Shown here: piece after piece, positions 19,601 to 26,293 of the stretch
How the letters are laid out: each line of letters begins with the position of its first letter
Numbering within the stretch: position 1 is the stretch's first letter
Assembly: GCF_009936235.1 (NCBI RefSeq)
Contig: NZ_AP022314.1
Span: 4,092,001-4,156,000, forward strand
Source of the DNA: Mycobacterium xenopi
Lineage (GTDB): Bacteria; Actinomycetota; Actinomycetes; Mycobacteriales; Mycobacteriaceae
DNA: 64,000 bases
Direction: 5' to 3'
The notes under the pieces: generated by a model
The model's database searches: none
Told to the model about the DNA's origin: nothing
Seen by the model: the letters and a program-made list of their open reading frames with translations, nothing else
Translations under genes and position numbers: made by a program

Positions 19601-19873
19601 GACATGCTTGCAGTTGAAGTGCACCGGGCAGCTGCAAGATCCAGTGTCAAAGCACCAGGTGCGGGTGTCGAACGGCACCAGCCGCACCGTGGTGGTGTAG
19701 GGACGGGGCTGGTTACCGCGAACTATGCCGAAAAGGTTGCGCAGCTTCGGATCCCACCGGCAGCCCAGCACCCGCCCCTGGCGCGCGTACGCTAGGCCGC
19801 GGCGCCAGGTCTCGGTGTCAAGCTCGTCGAACGTGCTGTCCAGGTCGATCTGCGGATACGCCGGTGACTGCAT
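16649..19873 (-). CDS. helZ: HelZ, SWI2/SNF2-family helicase with SWIM zinc finger
   Basis: 1074 residues from ATG 19873. The N-terminal SWIM zinc finger is visible as CSCPVHFNCKHVAAIV (near residue 90-105). The SNF2 ATPase core occupies the last ~470 residues: LADDMGLGKTVQSLALICH (motif I), LILDEAQYVKNHHAKT (II, DEAQ), LAITGTPMENNLMELWSL (III), LVFSQFTRFLG, and DRTHRIGQTRNVMVYRL (VI). It is probably a double-stranded DNA translocase. M. tuberculosis Rv2101 (helZ) is the likely counterpart, followed there as here by an ERCC4-like gene and a vapBC pair (from memory). SNF2 proteins with SWIM fingers also recur in phage-defence systems (inference only). Confidence 0.9.
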   Translation of the reverse strand: MQSPAYPQIDLDSTFDELDTETWRRGLAYARQGRVLGCRWDPKLRNLFGIVRGNQPRPYTTTVRLVPFDTRTWCFDTGSCSCPVHFNCKHVAAIVATAAEATIKPASPSPAPPPWRQSLDALLPSAPANDRIGTPLAIELSLSVSGRSPALDARLVRPGKRGGWVAGDLRWDRLHMLRYSDYPAAQVRLLQELYATYRTSRSNSTVYYGYSYGDEKTMALLRFDSPQLWPLLDEARRVGVRLLQPRPWQDVPTYATARLCLDVTAGTTGDLTVTPVLNVEGTATRPIAFIGSSGHGAVYADGGLRLARLDQPVPEALQRMALGDKPLVIPADQAPQFATEYYPRLRHIAAVTSSDESFTPPEVVGPALVLRAHYQADHELELAWEWEYRLGDNGFRVPTGTPQHAAYRDLAAEYALASSIDAPLEQWGLRGADGTLAGTRLSGVDTMRFATELQPLLAELSDVALEVTGDPADYREAGGSLVIAVRTDAVPGETDWFDLGVTISVEGKAVPFVSVFTALASGQSHLLLADGAYFALDKPELVKLRQLIEEARALTDADEGPPRISRFQVGLFDELAELGVVTRQAKAWQRQVGGLRALQGLEPTAVPVGLRAQLRPYQVDGFSWLATLHAHGLGGILADDMGLGKTVQSLALICHVRQQNQAMAPFLVVAPASVVANWAAEAARFAPELSVVPIFDTLRRAGVDLDELAAGADIVVTSYTLFRLDFDAHAARTWSGLILDEAQYVKNHHAKTYQCARRLPAPFKLAITGTPMENNLMELWSLLSITAPGLFPHPVKFADYFAKPIEKTGDAELLALLRRRIKPLVKRRTKELVAAELPPKQEQILDIELPPRHRALYDKRLARERQKVLGLLDDMQRNRFTILKSLTVLRQMALHPGLVDPAHDTLASAKIDALAEQLRDVVGGDHRALVFSQFTRFLGRVRSRLDAEGIGYCYLDGRTRDRANVIRRFKDGDAPVFLISLKAGGFGVNLTEADYCFLLDPWWNPATEAQAIDRTHRIGQTRNVMVYRLIARDTIEDKVLALNARKAKLFASVIDDGDVFASALTADDIRGLLA

Positions 19874-20011
19874 GCCCGTACCGTAACGATCGGGTCTGAC
19901 AACGAGCCGCGACACGCGCACGTGGTGCAGATGAGGTTTGACAGCCTGGCGTGACACGAAATGTTTGGGGGCGGCCCGCGCGGCCTTGCGGGAATCGGCA
20001 GACTCTGATTC

Positions 20012-21001
20012 ATGGCAGAGTTGCTGATCGCGGTGAACCCCGATGAGGATTCCCGGCTGCCGTATCTGCTGCGGATTCCGCAACCCGGTGGCGACCTGCT
20101 GTTTCGGACCGCGGGCACCTGGCCGCGGGTCAAGGCGCTGTACTGCTACCCGGTCAGCCTCGACGAGTGGCCCGCCGACCCCGTGATCGTCGAACGCGTT
20201 GCGCTGCGGTCGTGTCAGCGCCGGGGCGCGGCGATCGACCTGATTGTGCAGCGGTCGAGGGAGAACCGCTCCCAGCTGGTGTTCACCACCGCCCGGGGCC
20301 GCGACGCGGTGTTTTGGCAATCGCCGCGCACCCGCAAGCAGGCCCGTCCGAATGTGCGCACCCCGACCGCCCGTGCCCAGGGCATCGAAGAACTGCAGAT
20401 TCTCATCGACGCGCACGAGCAGTACGCCTACCGGTTTGCCGCCCAGCAGGCCAGCACTGTGCGGCGGGCGCTGCCGTGCGGCGACTACGGGCTCGTCGTC
20501 GACGGGCTATTGGTGGCCAGCGTGGAACGCAAATCGCTGGCCGATCTGGTGGCCAGCCTGACCGGCGGCAAGCTGCGGTATCAGGTCGCCGATCTGGCCG
20601 CGCTGCCGCGCGCTGCGGTTGTCGTGGAGGACCGCTACTCACAGCTGTTCAAGCTCGACCGGGTCCGTCCCGCCGTGGTCGCCGACGGGCTGGCAGAGCT
20701 CCAGGTCCGCTGGCCCAACGTGCCGGTGGTGTTCTGCGAGACCCGCCAGCTCGCCGAGGAGTGGACCTACCGGTTCCTCGCCGCCGCGCACGTGTGGGCT
20801 GTTGGTGAAGGCGCAGCGCTGCAACGTATCTCACCGATGCGGATCGACATCAGCGAACTCCATCTTGCGGCCGCCGCGCCGGAACCGAGCACCGCCGAGG
20901 TCCGCGCCTGGGCGCGCGCCGCCGGCCTACCAGTTCCCGAGCGCGGCCGCCTGCGCCCCGACATCTGGCAGGCGTGGCACGACGCCAACGACGCGACCTG
21001 A
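20012..21001 (+). CDS. ERCC4-type nuclease fused to an Lsr2-like DNA-binding domain
   Basis: 329 residues from ATG 20012, divergent from helZ with a 138-bp shared promoter region. The central region carries the XPF/ERCC4 nuclease signature: GDYGLVVDG followed by ASVERKSLADLVASLTGGKL (the ERK active-site triplet near residue 173) and AVVVEDRYSQLF. The last ~40 residues (TAEVRAWARAAGLPVPERGR then LRPDIWQAWHDA) match the C-terminal AT-hook-like DNA-binding domain of Lsr2, the mycobacterial xenogeneic silencer. The first 120 residues are unassigned. The pairing with HelZ suggests joint DNA processing. It resembles Rv2102 in position. Confidence 0.85.
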   Translation: MAELLIAVNPDEDSRLPYLLRIPQPGGDLLFRTAGTWPRVKALYCYPVSLDEWPADPVIVERVALRSCQRRGAAIDLIVQRSRENRSQLVFTTARGRDAVFWQSPRTRKQARPNVRTPTARAQGIEELQILIDAHEQYAYRFAAQQASTVRRALPCGDYGLVVDGLLVASVERKSLADLVASLTGGKLRYQVADLAALPRAAVVVEDRYSQLFKLDRVRPAVVADGLAELQVRWPNVPVVFCETRQLAEEWTYRFLAAAHVWAVGEGAALQRISPMRIDISELHLAAAAPEPSTAEVRAWARAAGLPVPERGRLRPDIWQAWHDANDAT

Positions 21002-21090
21002 GGGGCGCCGATGCCGGACACCCTCGGCCCAGGGTCCGTCCAGAGGAAACTACATCTGGGGGTGCAGCGTCGAAGGCGGACTGGCGTTGC

Positions 21091-21489
21091 TCATGGACGG
21101 TGAGCGGCCGAGATGTCGGTGTGGACGAAATCGTCACCCACGTACAGCAATGGTTCACTCCTCACCTTGGCGAGCGCATAGGAGTAGCAGTCGCCGAGGT
21201 TGAGCGCCGCCGGGTGCCCGCTGCCCCGCCCGAAGTCAAGGTAAGCCCGGCTGGCGATTTCAGCCTGCTCGGTGTCGAAGGGCACCAGTTCGATCTCCCA
21301 CTCATCCAGTAGTCGCTCGACCCGGCGCAGATCCTCTGGGCGCAAGCGCCGCGCCAGGACGGCGTTGACCTCCACCATGGTGGCCGCCGACATCTTGGGC
21401 GCCGTCGCATCCACGAGGAGCTCGGCGAGCTGTTCCGCGTGCGTTGCACCACGCACAATCGCAACGATCGCCGAGGTGTCGACGATCAC
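21091..21489 (-). CDS. vapC: VapC-type PIN-domain toxin (Rv2103c-like)
   Basis: 132 residues: MIVDTSAIVAIVRG (first catalytic Asp4), ATMVEVNAVLARR (Glu), and LNLGDCYSYALAK with LLYVGDDFVHTDI (late Asp residues). All four acidic PIN positions appear present. Its ATG overlaps the antitoxin stop by four bases. Position after helZ and the ERCC4 gene matches M. tuberculosis VapBC37 (from memory). A broken relative sits at 15410-15625. Confidence 0.92.
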   Translation of the reverse strand: MIVDTSAIVAIVRGATHAEQLAELLVDATAPKMSAATMVEVNAVLARRLRPEDLRRVERLLDEWEIELVPFDTEQAEIASRAYLDFGRGSGHPAALNLGDCYSYALAKVRSEPLLYVGDDFVHTDISAAHRP

Positions 21490-21764
21490 GACGGCAAGCC
21501 GGCCTGGTCGTAGAGCTCTCGTTCCGCGTCCTTGAGCTGCGCTCGCTCCACGTCGGTCAGCGAACTATGCAGTTCATTCAGCAATTGACGCACACGGGCG
21601 TGTCGCCTCTCGCGCCGGCGCTGCGTATCGGTCTGGTCGCGATCCAGCTCGGCCAGTTTGGCGCGCACCGCTTCGGTGATCGCAGCCGTTTGGGTCAATC
21701 CCGTCCTCTTGGCGAGCTCGCGAACCAATGCGGTGGTTTCTTCGTTCTTGATGTTCAGGCCCAT
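21486..21764 (-). CDS. vapB: VapB-type antitoxin, ribbon-helix-helix family (Rv2104c-like)
   Basis: 92 residues. The N-terminus MGLNIKNEETTALVRELAKR then TGLTQTAAITEAVRAKLAEL is the PSK/ribbon-helix-helix DNA-binding antitoxin pattern. The C-terminal part is charged (QRRRERRHARVRQLLNELHS), as expected for the toxin-wrapping tail. It is the first gene of a vapBC operon, with its own promoter expected in the 21765-21810 region. Confidence 0.9.
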   Translation of the reverse strand: MGLNIKNEETTALVRELAKRTGLTQTAAITEAVRAKLAELDRDQTDTQRRRERRHARVRQLLNELHSSLTDVERAQLKDAERELYDQAGLPS

Positions 21765-21810
21765 GGTAGAAGTCTACCTTTTGCAGGTACCTGTTATATA
21801 CTACGTCGGG

Positions 21811-21900
21811 TTGTCAGTCGACCGCGTTGTTACCTACGACGAACGCCTCCTCAACGCTGCAACGGCAGTCGGCCTACCGACCACTGTTCCGGGCCGCTGA
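21811..21900 (+). pseudogene. Remnant: C-terminal tip of a PIN-domain toxin
   Basis: The frame reads VDRVVTYDERLLNAATAVGL then PTTVPGR and stops at 21898-21900. This is the typical C-terminal VapC segment (TYDxRLxxAA...GL). Nothing before it is PIN-like; the gene body is gone. It marks another lost TA pair next to the intact one. Confidence 0.65.
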
Positions 21901-22241
21901 GGTTAGCAGCGAATCGTAGGTTTGACGGCTCAGCGTCACCATCGCGCCGATCCGCGCTCTCCGGGATCGAGTGACGTATGGCCGACTTCGGTCATTTCTG
22001 TACACCATCACGCTGCCGGTCCATGATGCAAAAAGCCTGCACTGTCGCGACCATTCAGCGACAAGCCGGCTCGCCGGACCCGACGAGGCAGCGCCGGCGG
22101 TTGGCTTCATTGCCAGTGCAGCGGCAGGCTAGCGCGCCAGTACCGTGCCGCGGATCGACCGCAGCATGCCGATGCCGCCGGTTTGCCTGCACGGCAAGCT
22201 GTTTGCAGTCGTTGACCGGGGACGCGAGTACAGTAGCTCCG
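21901..22241. other. Intergenic region upstream of the molybdopterin enzyme
   Basis: About 340 bases. The frame of the downstream gene stays open back to 21978 but has no protein-like character there. I see no other gene; promoter elements for the downstream gene are expected near its end. Confidence 0.4.
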
Positions 22242-23789
22242 ATGGCTGTCGCTCCATCGAATGAGCGGATGATCACCGGCGTCGTCGCCGCGTCCATCGC
22301 GCTCGGGGTAGCCCAGCTGGTGGGCATCCCGTTCGGTGCGCGGGCCGATGCGCGCGCCGCGATCGGCTCAGTGGCCGTCGACCTGACACCGGGGCCCATC
22401 AAAGAGTTGGCGATTCAGACCCTGGGCTCTTTGGACAAAGTCTTCGTGGCCGTCGTCGTGCTCGTGGTGATCGCCACGATCGCCGCAATCGCCGGGACCC
22501 TCGAGACTCGGCGCCGCCCGCTCGGCAGCGCCGTGATCGCCGCGGCGGGCGTCCTCGGATGCATCGCAGTGTTGTCGCGGCAGGGTGCGACAGCACTCGA
22601 CACCATCCCCACCTTCGCGGGCGCCGCCTGCGGCGTGGCGGTCCTTCGCTTGCTCACCCGTCGGTTCGGGCCCGGCCTGGGAGACCCGGAAGACCAAGCC
22701 CACCACGACGAGCCGGATACCGGCAGGCGCAGGGTGGTCATGTTCGGGTTGCTCGGATTCGGAGTGGCGAGCGGCGTGGTCGGTGCGGTCATCACGCGGT
22801 TGGTGCACTCGGTGGCCGCTGACCTCAACAGCTTCGCACTTCCCCGACCGCGCATATCGGCGCGACCGATACCTGCGGATGTGCAACCGAAAGGCGTTGC
22901 GCTACCGAGCTTTATCACCGCGAGCGCCGACTTTTACCGGGTGGACACCGCACTCAGTGTTCCCCAACTCAGCCACGGCGACTGGCGGCTGCGCATCCAC
23001 GGCATGGTGGACCGCGAAGCCACCTACAGCTTTGACGACCTGGTCCACTTCGACGTCGTCGAAACGGTGACGACGTTAACCTGCGTATCGAATCCCGTTG
23101 GTGGCAATCTGATTTCGACGGGCATCTGGACCGGCTACCGGGTGGCTGATCTGCTCGCGGCTGCCGGTGTGCACGCGGACGCCGACATGGTGCTCTCGAC
23201 GTCGATCGACGGGTTCACCGCCGGCACGCCCGTGGAGGCGCTCACCGATGGCCGCGACGCGCTCCTGGCGGTCGGCCTCAACGGGCAGCCGCTGCCGATC
23301 GAGCATGGCTACCCGGCCCGGCTGGTGGTACCCGGGCTCTACGGGTACGTGTCGGCCACCAAGTGGGTCGTCGAGATGGAGCTGACCCGTTTCGACAGAG
23401 CAGAGGCGTACTGGACGCGGCAGGGCTGGGCACCGCGTGGACCCGTCAAGACCGAGTCGCGGATCGACGTGCCGAGACGTGGTCAGAAAGTGCCGATGGG
23501 GCCCGTGGTGTTTGGCGGTGTCGCGTGGGCACAAAATCGCGGGGTGCGGGCCGTGGAAGTCCGTATCGACGATGGCGTGTGGCAGCCCGCTGAACTGGGC
23601 GCGAGCTATTCCAACGACACATGGCGGTTGTGGAGCTTCCCCTGGCAGGCGAAAAGCCCTGGGAAACAAAGCATCACCGTGCGCGCCACCGACAACACCG
23701 GAGCTACCCAGACTGCAGATCAGGTTGATACCGTACCCGACGGCGCCACCGGCTGGCACACGGTGGACTTCACCGTGGCCGAGACATGA
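22242..23789 (+). CDS. Membrane-anchored sulfite-oxidase-like molybdopterin oxidoreductase (Rv0218-like)
   Basis: 515 residues from ATG 22242. About four transmembrane helices fill the first half (ITGVVAASIALGVAQLVGIP; VFVAVVVLVVIATIAAIAGT; around residues 95-112; GLLGFGVASGVVGAVI near 170-185). The second half is a sulfite-oxidase-type domain: SHGDWRLRIHGMVDREATYS, TTLTCVSNPVGG with the Mo-coordinating Cys281, and YPARLVVPGLYGYVSATKWV. A C-terminal Mo-co dimerisation domain follows (GVAWAQNRGVRAVEVRIDDG). It is likely a membrane-bound molybdoenzyme facing the cell exterior; the substrate is unknown. M. tuberculosis Rv0218 is the counterpart I recall. Confidence 0.88.
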   Translation: MAVAPSNERMITGVVAASIALGVAQLVGIPFGARADARAAIGSVAVDLTPGPIKELAIQTLGSLDKVFVAVVVLVVIATIAAIAGTLETRRRPLGSAVIAAAGVLGCIAVLSRQGATALDTIPTFAGAACGVAVLRLLTRRFGPGLGDPEDQAHHDEPDTGRRRVVMFGLLGFGVASGVVGAVITRLVHSVAADLNSFALPRPRISARPIPADVQPKGVALPSFITASADFYRVDTALSVPQLSHGDWRLRIHGMVDREATYSFDDLVHFDVVETVTTLTCVSNPVGGNLISTGIWTGYRVADLLAAAGVHADADMVLSTSIDGFTAGTPVEALTDGRDALLAVGLNGQPLPIEHGYPARLVVPGLYGYVSATKWVVEMELTRFDRAEAYWTRQGWAPRGPVKTESRIDVPRRGQKVPMGPVVFGGVAWAQNRGVRAVEVRIDDGVWQPAELGASYSNDTWRLWSFPWQAKSPGKQSITVRATDNTGATQTADQVDTVPDGATGWHTVDFTVAET

Positions 23790-23793
23790 AGCA

Positions 23794-23994
23794 CTATTTC
23801 GACGAGAGTTTCCGCCAACTGAATACCGCAATCACGATGCCGATCAGCACCGTGATCGGACCAATGATGGACCAGGTCGTGGTGTTGCTCATCGGGCTAC
23901 CACTAAGCACTCCGAATCCCTGGAGCGCCCAGATCAGACCGAACACCGCGACGATCAACCCGACCGCGAACACAACGACGAAAGCCCTTCTCAT
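23794..23994 (-). CDS. Small two-helix membrane protein
   Basis: 66 residues with two hydrophobic segments (AFVVVFAVGLIVAVFGLIWA and WSIIGPITVLIGIVIAVFSW) separated by a short Gly/Ser/Thr loop and ending with basic residues. It converges tail-to-tail with the molybdoenzyme gene, ending 4 bp from it. No family was recognised; the hydrophobic pattern and lack of stops support it as real. Confidence 0.6.
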   Translation of the reverse strand: MRRAFVVVFAVGLIVAVFGLIWALQGFGVLSGSPMSNTTTWSIIGPITVLIGIVIAVFSWRKLSSK

Positions 23995-24092
23995 ATGAGG
24001 ATGCTATGCGCGAGCGCCGAGGCTCGTTCGGCCGATGTCGCCGATCAGCTCCATCGTTGGATGAGCACGCCGACACCGACGGGCGAGCCCGG

Positions 24093-24485
24093 CTACGGCT
24101 GGCCCGCCGCGACGGGCAATCCGAGCTCGGCTGCTCGAGCGGCGAGTTTGTCGTCGAAGGTGGCGATCGCGGCGTTGTACTGTTCCGCGCTGTAAAGCAC
24201 GCAGCAGTCCGGCATCTTCAAACTGGTTGTAGCGCGCAACTCACCGAGACGGCGGGCAGCGCTGGCCGGAAGTTCCAGGCTCTCGATCTGCAACCGCGCC
24301 AGCAGCTGGTGAAGCCGGTCGGCTTGTGCGGCCCGGGCGGCCCCGACGTAGACCTCCGCGAGGGTGATCACGCTGGCGGCGAACGACTCTGCCGCGTGCG
24401 CCGCGAGTAGTCCGGTGGCTTCGGCGTGGTGGGCGTCGGCCGACTCGAAATGACCGATCAAAACGCTGGCATCGAGGATGATCAC
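24093..24485 (-). CDS. vapC: VapC-type PIN-domain toxin
   Basis: 130 residues: MIILDASVLIGHFESADAHH (Asp5), ITLAEVYVGAARAAQ (Glu), LKMPDCCVLYSAEQ and IATFDDKLAARAAELGLPV (late acidic residues). All expected PIN acidic positions are seen. Its start overlaps the antitoxin stop by four bases. Confidence 0.9.
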   Translation of the reverse strand: MIILDASVLIGHFESADAHHAEATGLLAAHAAESFAASVITLAEVYVGAARAAQADRLHQLLARLQIESLELPASAARRLGELRATTSLKMPDCCVLYSAEQYNAAIATFDDKLAARAAELGLPVAAGQP

Positions 24486-24751
24486 TCGGGCCAGTCCTCA
24501 CGCAGCTCCCTGAGATAGTCACTTCCGAAGACCCCGGCCAGCGCGCCACTGGTAGTTTCGACCGCTCGGCAGCGTGCGCGGGTGCCTGCAGCATCGTTGT
24601 GGGCGAGGGTATTCCGACCAACCAAGATGAGTTGGCGCAGCAGCGCGCCCGGCTTGTGGGCAAGGTCGGGCCAGGTGCGGCGGGCGATCTCCAGTGCGTT
24701 GCTGATCTCGTCGGTCTCGGTGATGGCGTGGCGCCGGCGATGGGTCGGCAT
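24482..24751 (-). CDS. vapB: Antitoxin of the adjacent PIN toxin
   Basis: 89 residues from ATG 24751 (MPTHRRRHAITETDEISNAL). The body (LEIARRTWPDLAHKPGALLR) is typical of small antitoxins upstream of VapC in mycobacteria; the C-terminus (YLRELREDWPE) overlaps the toxin start. Assignment relies mainly on its position in the operon. A longer in-frame start at 24829 is less likely. Confidence 0.78.
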   Translation of the reverse strand: MPTHRRRHAITETDEISNALEIARRTWPDLAHKPGALLRQLILVGRNTLAHNDAAGTRARCRAVETTSGALAGVFGSDYLRELREDWPE

Positions 24752-24866
24752 CGTTATAGTGTAACACCCACTTGATCGGTGTAACACTTCCTCGAGCATG
24801 GTCAGAGTGCGCCCCGAGCTTGCGAGCACGCCGCACGATGTCAGCCGCCGCGGCTACATTTCGGTC

Positions 24867-25433
24867 ATGAAGCGCTCTTCGCGTCCTCGCAGCACCGCAC
24901 CGGGTGTCGCAGTGTTCTTCGCCGTGCTCCTGATCATCGGGCTGATCGTGAAGTTCTTCTGGTGGTTGATCGCGGCGGCCGCGGTGGCCGGGCTGTTCTT
25001 CGCGGCCCGCGCCGTTGTCCGCAAAGTGCGTGAGCGCCGGGCTGCTGCCGCCCGCGAGGCAGAGGAAATCGCGTACCGCGCAGACCGCCAAAACCAATGG
25101 GCTCGGCGCGGGGACAGCCGAGGTACCTACGGCGTCGCGGGCGCCGAGCTGATGCGCTCGATCTCACCCGAGCCGCCGCCGCTGACCCCCGACGCGGACG
25201 ACTCGGAAATCAAGATCGCCGAAGTTGTCGACACCAAAGACGGCTTAGCCAAATGCGGATTCGATCGCGCCGAGCCGCGCCGTACGAAGCGCGCGTTCAT
25301 CGTCGTCGGCTGCGACGAGAACGCCAAAGTGCAACTCGGCAATCGACGCAACGCTGATCGCGGCCTCGACGTGCGAAGGCGGTTCCTCCCCAATAAGGAC
25401 GGAGGTGTCGACTACTGCGCATCGGTTATTTGA
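24867..25433 (+). CDS. Membrane protein with a foreign C-terminus (chimeric ORF)
   Basis: 188 residues from ATG 24867. Residues 1-~128 form a mycobacterial small membrane protein: basic start MKRSSRPRSTAPG, hydrophobic GVAVFFAVLLIIGLIVKFFW and WLIAAAAVAGLFFAARAVV, then a charged helix and SRGTYGVAGAELMRSISPEP. From about 25252 (residue ~129) the ORF runs through antisense sequence of a truncated vapC copy, so the last ~60 residues are accidental coding. The native C-terminus was lost when a vapBC segment was joined here. A decayed relative of the native part lies at 27735-28030. Confidence 0.65.
   Translation: MKRSSRPRSTAPGVAVFFAVLLIIGLIVKFFWWLIAAAAVAGLFFAARAVVRKVRERRAAAAREAEEIAYRADRQNQWARRGDSRGTYGVAGAELMRSISPEPPPLTPDADDSEIKIAEVVDTKDGLAKCGFDRAEPRRTKRAFIVVGCDENAKVQLGNRRNADRGLDVRRRFLPNKDGGVDYCASVI
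25253..25425 (-). pseudogene. Truncated vapC, duplicate of copy A
   Basis: This strand is nearly identical to the 5' part of vapC copy A (16136-16308), but it stops at the junction near 25252 and has lost two bases right after its ATG (CGCGCAATAGTC became CGCAGTAGTC). It therefore cannot make a PIN domain. It lies antisense to the chimeric membrane ORF. Confidence 0.85.
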
Positions 25434-25674
25434 ACGGACCCACCATCGAGGCGGGGAATCGCTTGAGCTCGTTGCTCAGTGTTTTCGGAGCCGGCGTCCG
25501 CCAGACAGCTCGCAACGCCGGACCGCCGACCCATCGCTTCTGCATGGCCGGGCCCAGCTGCGCCACTGGCCGGCCTGCGACGGTGATCGTGATCTCCTCG
25601 CCCGCTTCTGCCCGGCGCAGAACCTCGCCGACGTTATTGCGGAGTTCCTTTTGGGGAATCGTCGCGATGACCAC
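25426..25674 (-). CDS. vapB: Orphan VapB/Phd-type antitoxin (copy B)
   Basis: 82 residues from GTG 25674 (VVIATIPQKELRNNVGEVLR). It is almost the same as the antitoxin at 16312-16554. The ATG used in copy A is ATC here, so the upstream GTG is the only plausible start. Its partner toxin is broken, which leaves an antitoxin that may still neutralise the copy A toxin or bind its operator. Confidence 0.75.
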   Translation of the reverse strand: MVIATIPQKELRNNVGEVLRRAEAGEEITITVAGRPVAQLGPAMQKRWVGGPALRAVWRTPAPKTLSNELKRFPASMVGPFK

Positions 25675-25736
25675 GATGGTAGGAGAACTGCTGCCAAGCT
25701 AACGACGTCCTCGCGTCCCGATGGGCGCTGAGTGAC

Positions 25737-25900
25737 CCTCGGTGGCACCGGCTGGGCTTCGACGCTGGCGGCGGCCTCATCGATGGCGGCCTCATCGATG
25801 GCGGCCTCAGGGGTGCAAGGGGCGATGAGTTCGTCGACCTCTTCGCGCACCTTGTGGTGCGGTGTGGCGCGGTATTCGTCCAGGCGTAGCGCATCCATCG
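25737..25900 (-). pseudogene. Remnant of a MazG-like nucleotide pyrophosphohydrolase (copy 1)
   Basis: The minus strand reads LRLDEYRATPHHKVREEVDE then LIAPCTPEAAIDEAA, matching the core of small MazG/PRA-PH-type NTP pyrophosphohydrolases (KLxEEVxEL...EAAD). A tandem 15-bp repeat (25768-25809) duplicates the IDEAA codons, after which the family similarity ends. The N-terminal KLVRDKIP segment is missing. Confidence 0.55.
25768..25809 (+). repeat. 15-bp tandem repeat, almost three units
   Basis: The unit GGCGGCCTCATCGAT occurs twice in full and a third time in part, inside the MazG-like remnant. It keeps the frame and repeats IDEAA on the minus strand. Confidence 0.85.
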
Positions 25901-25963
25901 AAAGACCGCTGCCACTGGCCCATCGGCGGGTGTCTCGGAATTTGTCACGGCACTCAGCGCCCC

Positions 25964-26200
25964 TCATTTGCGGTTGGGGTGCCAGACGATCGGCGACCAG
26001 ATGTGGTCGGAATAGTTGGACCGGCCGCCTTCGGCCCATTGGTTGCGCACTTTCCACGGAAACCACATCTGGGAGCGCGCACCGATGATGAGCGAGCCGC
26101 ATGGGGTGCAAATGTGCACGCGGGGGGCGCCGTATTTCCGGCAGGTGGGCTCCCGGCTCAGCCACCCACAGCCGTGGATGCGCCACTTATTTGTCGTCAT
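25964..26200 (-). CDS. Small cysteine-containing protein, unknown
   Basis: 78 residues from ATG 26200 (MTTNKWRIHGCGWLSREPTC). Four cysteines are arranged C..C then CTPC, with histidine and tryptophan-rich segments (SQMWFPWKVRNQW and YSDHIWSPIVWHP), which suggests a zinc ribbon. It lies between the MazG-like remnant and the AAA+ gene, on the same strand as both. I do not recognise a family. Confidence 0.45.
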   Translation of the reverse strand: MTTNKWRIHGCGWLSREPTCRKYGAPRVHICTPCGSLIIGARSQMWFPWKVRNQWAEGGRSNYSDHIWSPIVWHPNRK

Positions 26201-26293
26201 CTTGTCGCGGGTTAGCCGCCGCCGCGGCACTTGTAGGTGAGGACAGTCTTAGCACTGTGGACAAGCGGACCCGAGCCTCTACTACCGGTATGG

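Noticed and set aside
25405..25731. 108-residue plus-strand ORF over the vapB copy
   Set aside because: It is antisense to a conserved antitoxin and repeats at 16.3 kb only because the vapBC copies are duplicates.
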